64,000 nucleotides of DNA from Apus apus (taxonomy: Eukaryota; Chordata; Aves; Apodiformes; Apodidae): positions 1,731,990 through 1,795,989 of the forward strand of contig NC_067286.1 in the NCBI RefSeq assembly GCF_020740795.1. The letters are read 5' to 3'. Below, in pieces: positions 60,001 to 64,000 of the stretch. The number at the start of each line of letters is the position of its first letter. Within the stretch, counting starts at the first letter, position 1. The translations under genes and the position numbers were made by a program. Below the pieces are notes generated by a model. That model made no database searches, had not been told where the DNA came from, and saw nothing but the letters and a program-made list of their open reading frames with translations.

Positions 60001-63000
60001 AATCTGGCTCAGCCAGCTCCATTAGTTAGGTTGCTTTCTGCTGAGTCCAGGAGACATGTTTCTTTTAAATATATCATGAAACATACTTATTTTGGTTGAA
60101 TGGTTGTTTTTCTTCATCCTGTTCCTCTACCTGTGTTTCAGGATCCTTTCATAGCATTTCATCTTGACAAGACGCTTGTAAGAAAGTACATGAGCCCACT
60201 CTTGATTGGGGAGCTGGCACCAGATCAGCCCAGCTTTGAGCCCAGCAAGAATGTAAGTACCTTAAAAACTTGCTATTTGGGTTGAAATTGTGCTATTTAG
60301 CTTCACTTACTGACAGCCAGAAATCCCTGTACATAAAAATGAGAGTGTTTCCTGGGATCACTGTGTTGGTCTGAAGCTTCTTCACTTCAGGTCATTATTA
60401 GTCTTGCTGAAGGTTTGTCTCTGGGTGACCCTCAGCTTTTCCCCATTGCCACAGTAGCTCCTTGAGAGGGGAAGCTGAGCATCCTGAGGCATTTTCTGAC
60501 CAGCAGATGCTCTTGGGTCTCCCCACAGAAAAAGCTGGTAGAAGATTTCCGTGAGCTCCGTGCAACCGTGGAGAAAATGGGGCTGTTCAACCCCAGCTGC
60601 ACCTTTTTCATGCTCTATCTCTGTCACATCTTGGTGTTGGATGTTGCAGCTTGGCTCACCATCTGGTATTTTGGAGCATCCACAGTGCCTTTCCTCTTCT
60701 CTGCAGTGCTTCTAGGCACTGTCCAGGTAAGCAGTTAGGAAAAAAAAAAAAAAAGAGCCCCAGAAGCACCAAAAAACAACCCTTTGAATCTCAGGTGCTC
60801 ATTGCCATAGGAGGAATCTTATCTTTGTGGACTTCCCAAAATTCTTCTTCTCCCTGGGTTCCACCAAAGGGCTAAAATTGCAGTGGCACCACGTGCTGCT
60901 TTGGTAGAGCAGGCTTTGCTCTGCCTTCTCCTTCCTTTAGTTCATCAAAGCCCTCCTTATTCCCAGCCTTCTTCACACAATGAAAGCCATGCTCTGCTGC
61001 CGAGGTCCCTGCTGCCAGAACTCCAAGGCACTGTGCAGGGGCCAAGCCACCAGGTTCCCATGGGAACTTGCAGCAAGTTAGATGAGAGGGCAGAGCAGCT
61101 CTCAAAGCCCCAGCTATTCCTCCTGTGGCCAGCTGATCCCCTTGGAATTACAAGTACTCAGAGGAGGCAGCAGCAAGCTGCTCCTTAAAGGAGACTTTGT
61201 TGCTGATTTCAGTGCAGTTTTGTAAGAGAATAAATGCTGTTTCTGAGCTCCATGACTTCTTTTTTTCTTTTCTTATTTTTTTCCCTCCACCATTTTTTCC
61301 TTCCTCATGAGAACAGCTCTCTGGGACTGAATGTCATTAGGCAAAGTCTGGGCTGCAGTGGTAAATAAGTATTTTGGACTGGGTCCTGGTTATGGAAATG
61401 CTCTCACTATCCAGGAGGGTGTTGTGAGAGCGTGGGAGTGGGAGAATCACAGAATCATGGAATGGTTTGGGTTGGAAGGGACCTTAAAGATCCTCTAGTT
61501 CCAACCCCCCTGCATGGGCAGGGACACCTCCCACCAGCCCAGGTCGCTCCAAGCCCCATCCAACCTGCCCTTCAACACTGCCAGGGATGGGGCAGCCACA
61601 GCTTCCCTGGGCAACCTGGGCCAGTGTCTCACCACCCTCACAGGGAAGATTTTCTTCCTCATGTCCAACATAAATCTCCCCTTTTCCAGTTTGAAGCCAT
61701 TCCCCCTTGTCCTATCACTCCATGCCCTTGTACAAAGTCCCTGTCCAGCTTTCCTGGAGCCCCCAAGAAGAGAAAGCCCTTTTCCAGTCCAGCCTCCCGA
61801 CTCCCCTTCTTCCCCAGCACTGGTTTTCTTTCTTTGTTTTTCATTCCAGGCCCAGGCTGGCTGGCTCCAGCATGATTTTGGACACCTTTCAGTCTTCAGC
61901 AAATCCAGGTGGAACCACTGGGTGCACAAGTTTGTGATCGGCCATCTGAAGGTGGGCACTGAGCGCTGAGAGGGCCTGCAGAGCCTCCCCCAGGGTGCTC
62001 TGCAGTCAAAACCCATCCTACTATAAGAAGAAAGTGAATGCAAGGAGCTACTGGGGAGGGAGGACTTCGGGGCAGAAGGTTCAGCTTCTTTATGGCACTC
62101 TCTTCTCATCCCTTCCTGCAGGGAGCACCAGCCAGCTGGTGGAATCACCTCCACTTCCAACACCACGCCAAACCCAACTGCTTCCGAAAGGACCCCGACG
62201 TTAACATGCACCCCTTGTTTTTTGCTTTGGGAAAACCACTCTCTGTAGAGGTGAGACCTTTAGGTCGTTAGGGTTCAAATTTGACAAGCAGCAGAGAGCT
62301 GGGAGACCAGTGACCAGTTAGTTTGGCCAATGAGCTGTCTCCATAATTAACGAATTTAGAGGAGGAGCAGCTTGGCCTTTGAAAAACAAGAAGAGAAAAG
62401 CTCCTGATGCATCCCTAGCTTCCTTCTGCTTCATGTTGCAACCATTCTTTGTGGGGTTTGCCCTCATGCAGTCTTGCTGTGGGTTGAAATTTCCCAAATT
62501 TATTCTGGGGGTTTAAAGAAAAACACCAAAACTGCTTCTGTAAAATGAGAAGTACACCCAGAAGATGGTTTGAGTTGACCTGCTAGTTTGTCTAGTGCTA
62601 CTTTACCTCCTTCTACTAGACCCTAATATGTCATAGCAGTATTTCAGTACTTTGTAGAATTTGCTTAAAACTGCAATGGAAGTTATTCTTGCTGTGTTTT
62701 AAGATGAGAATGCAACATTTGTGACAAGTTCATGATTTCTCTGATGAGAGACTTGCAGTTGTATGAAGATAAAGTTGTAAGTTCTCTTTACCAAGATCAG
62801 CTTTGACTAATTGTGGTGTTTGGGGAAGTGAAGCAGCATGTGACAAGCAAAGACTGTCTGAAACTCTCACAATTCCTGATCAAACAATCTATTTTGGTGG
62901 CCTCAGTCTGACAGTGGGTGTCAGACCAGGTCCCATCTGGACTCCAGCATAATTTCTGGTATCTCTGCAATTAATTGAATGGCTTTAGCATTTCCTGGTC

Positions 63001-63917
63001 CCTTCAAAAAATAGTTACATAAGTTCATAGCATCACCTGCTCTGATTTGCATTGACATTGAGGGAGGGCTTCTGTTTGGAATTGGTTTGGACAGGTTCAG
63101 GGATAGAATGGAATTCCTCAAGGAAGTCAGTGATGCAGTCAGTTGTGTTTGTGCAGTGAAAGCTGAAAAATTAGCAGTCTCAGTGAATAATTCCTTCACC
63201 GTAGTTCCTGTGGACACAGTTTAATTTCATTGATCTGTCTTGGAAACTAATTGCAAGTAGGTGGGAGTTGAACACACAGGCACCTGCGTTGATAGTTTGG
63301 TAGGTTTTTCCTTGCTTTGGAAGCTGTGTTGGCAGGAGACTGTTCAGAGTTGGGTTTCAGTTTTGTTAAGGCAGCTGTGCCCTCTGCAGGGAAAGAGCTT
63401 CCAGTGCACCTTGCTGGTGGTGGTGCAAGGGACTACCCAGCCTCTTGCGCATCCAAGGCAGGGAGGAGAACTTCCCATGGCCCTCGTAGACTGAAGCTCC
63501 AGGGGATGATGAAGCCCATGGCATGGTTTGATAGGACATCTCTTTCAAAGGTTAGGAGGTATCTAAGTAATCTTCTCTGAAAGAACAGGCAGGAGGGTGT
63601 GCACAGGTGTCTTTAGCTGTCTCCACAGCCTGAGTAATATGTTTATTTTAACAGCTTGGTGTGCAGAAGAAGAAATTCATGCCTTACAACCACCAGCACA
63701 AGTACTTCTTCATCAGTGAGTAGCCTTATCCTGTTGCAGTGGTGTGGACAACATTCACTCCTCCCCTTCCTTTTCCAGCTCATCTCCCTGGGATGAAGGG
63801 GCACAGTTAATGTCTCTGCAATCTTATTTCTCCACTCTAGTTGGTCCCCCAGCTCTGGTGCCTCTTTACTTCCAGTGGTACATATTCTACTTTGTGGTGC
63901 AGAGGAAACAGTGGGTG
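56829..63917 (+). CDS. FADS1: FADS1, front-end (delta-5 type) fatty acid desaturase, exons 1-7, cut by window edge
   Basis: An ER membrane desaturase for the last step to arachidonic and eicosapentaenoic acid. Exons 1-7 join into 291 codons with GT-AG introns; about 150 residues (exons 8-12, with QIEHH) lie beyond 64000. The cytochrome b5 domain fills residues 1-100 with HPGG at 49-52. Histidine boxes are HDFGH (176-180) and HFQHH (213-217). FADS1 traits are [20 protein letters not shown], the 129-nt exon 5 (126 nt in FADS2) and [20 protein letters not shown]. The ATG at 56829 is the first in the leader and has a strong context (CAGCCATGG). Upstream in-frame extension would need a GTG start. 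Residues 22-29 (NGRGSPAQ) make a slightly longer loop than in mammals. Confidence 0.96.
57030..57880. repeat. G-rich minisatellite (about 36-bp unit) in FADS1 intron 1
   Basis: Starting directly after the exon 1 donor, the unit ATGCTGAGGGGTGCAGGGGC followed by TGAGGGGTCACCCCCC recurs with variants in about 20-25 copies over 850 bp. Long open frames across it on the - strand are artefacts. Confidence 0.95.
57881..60141 (+). other. Remainder of FADS1 intron 1
   Basis: 2.3 kb of intron after the minisatellite. A short ACATT repeat lies at 59393-59411. No extra exon is recognised. Confidence 0.7.
60142..60252 (+). CDS. FADS1: FADS1 exon 2
   Basis: A 111-nt phase-0 exon encoding [20 protein letters not shown] and then [17 protein letters not shown]. 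It has the same length as FADS2 exon 2. The donor is GTAAGT. Confidence 0.97.
60529..60726 (+). CDS. FADS1: FADS1 exon 3, first membrane segments
   Basis: A 198-nt phase-0 exon. It encodes [20 protein letters not shown], then the hydrophobic [20 protein letters not shown], and ends VLLGTVQ. Confidence 0.97.
61443..61800 (-). mobile_element. CR1 LINE 3' fragment in FADS1 intron 3
   Basis: AGAATCACAGAATCATGGAA, TGGTTTGGGTTGGAAGGGAC and GGGCAGGGACACCTCCCACC, with the copy ending near CCAGTCCAGCC. It is antisense to FADS1 and its truncated end lies about 50 bp before the exon 4 acceptor. Confidence 0.92.
61850..61951 (+). CDS. FADS1: FADS1 exon 4, histidine box 1
   Basis: A 102-nt phase-0 exon encoding [20 protein letters not shown] and then [14 protein letters not shown]. 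The donor is GTGGGC. Confidence 0.97.
62122..62250 (+). CDS. FADS1: FADS1 exon 5, histidine box 2
   Basis: A 129-nt phase-0 exon encoding [40 protein letters not shown] and SVE. The donor is GTGAGA. Confidence 0.97.
62251..63654 (+). other. FADS1 intron 5
   Basis: 1.4 kb with no recognised repeat, second gene or exon. Confidence 0.7.
63655..63715 (+). CDS. FADS1: FADS1 exon 6
   Basis: 61 nt after TTAACAG encoding [20 protein letters not shown] plus one base of Ile. The donor is GTGAGT. Confidence 0.97.
63841..63917 (+). CDS. FADS1: FADS1 exon 7 (last in window)
   Basis: 77 nt after CTCTAG encoding (I)[19 protein letters not shown] and then QRKQWV. The donor is GTGAGT. It retains the canonical IGPP that is altered in the FADS2 copy. 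Confidence 0.96.
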
Positions 63918-64000
63918 GTGAGTCAGCTCCACTTTGCCAGGGGGGACTTTTCCTTCTTTTTCAGTGCAAAAAATCAGGAGCTCTGAGCTGTGTGTCTCTG

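Overview
The window is vertebrate nuclear DNA, most likely from a bird. The genes are split into many short GT-AG exons with fairly compact introns. The interspersed repeats I recognise are all CR1-type LINE fragments, with the typical 3' end built from 8-base repeats resembling ATTCTRTG. The gene content is the FADS/RAB3IL1 neighbourhood. Crocodilians and turtles also carry CR1, so 'bird' is an inference.

Layout: (1) Positions 1-13430 hold the 3' two thirds of RAB3IL1 on the + strand (8 coding exons, stop at 10966, long 3' UTR, AATAAA at 13409). (2) Positions 13431-28200 are intergenic sequence and/or FADS2 3' UTR, with CR1 fragments and a 390-bp CTC/CTT repeat tract; I see no protein-coding exon. 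(3) Positions 29553-46754 hold a complete FADS2-type front-end fatty acid desaturase on the - strand. All 12 exons could be placed; their lengths sum to 1335 nt (444 codons plus stop), and the cytochrome b5 HPGG motif and all three histidine boxes are intact. (4) Positions 46755-56828 are the spacer between two divergently transcribed desaturases. It holds a GC-rich FADS2 promoter with two CCAAT boxes, about 900 bp of almost pure polypyrimidine sequence, three CR1 pieces (one keeps a 227-codon open reverse-transcriptase fragment), and a CpG-rich FADS1 promoter with two CCAAT boxes and GC boxes. (5) From 56829 to the right edge lies FADS1 on the + strand: exons 1-7 (291 codons), with exons 8 onward outside the window. 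A G-rich 36-bp minisatellite fills the first 800 bp of its intron 1.

FADS2 (delta-6 type) and FADS1 (delta-5 type) act in sequence, with elongation between them, in long-chain polyunsaturated fatty acid synthesis at the ER. They share exon structure almost base for base, as expected for inverted duplicates. RAB3IL1 is an unrelated neighbour, a Rab guanine-nucleotide exchange factor. The order RAB3IL1 - FADS2 - FADS1 mirrors the mammalian cluster except that nothing resembling FADS3 is visible between RAB3IL1 and FADS2. I found no sign of an entirely new biological system. The points worth a second look are the missing FADS3, a Gly-to-Phe replacement in FADS2 exon 7, the unusual repeat tracts at both desaturase 5' ends, and CR1 tails lying within about 50 bp of splice acceptors.
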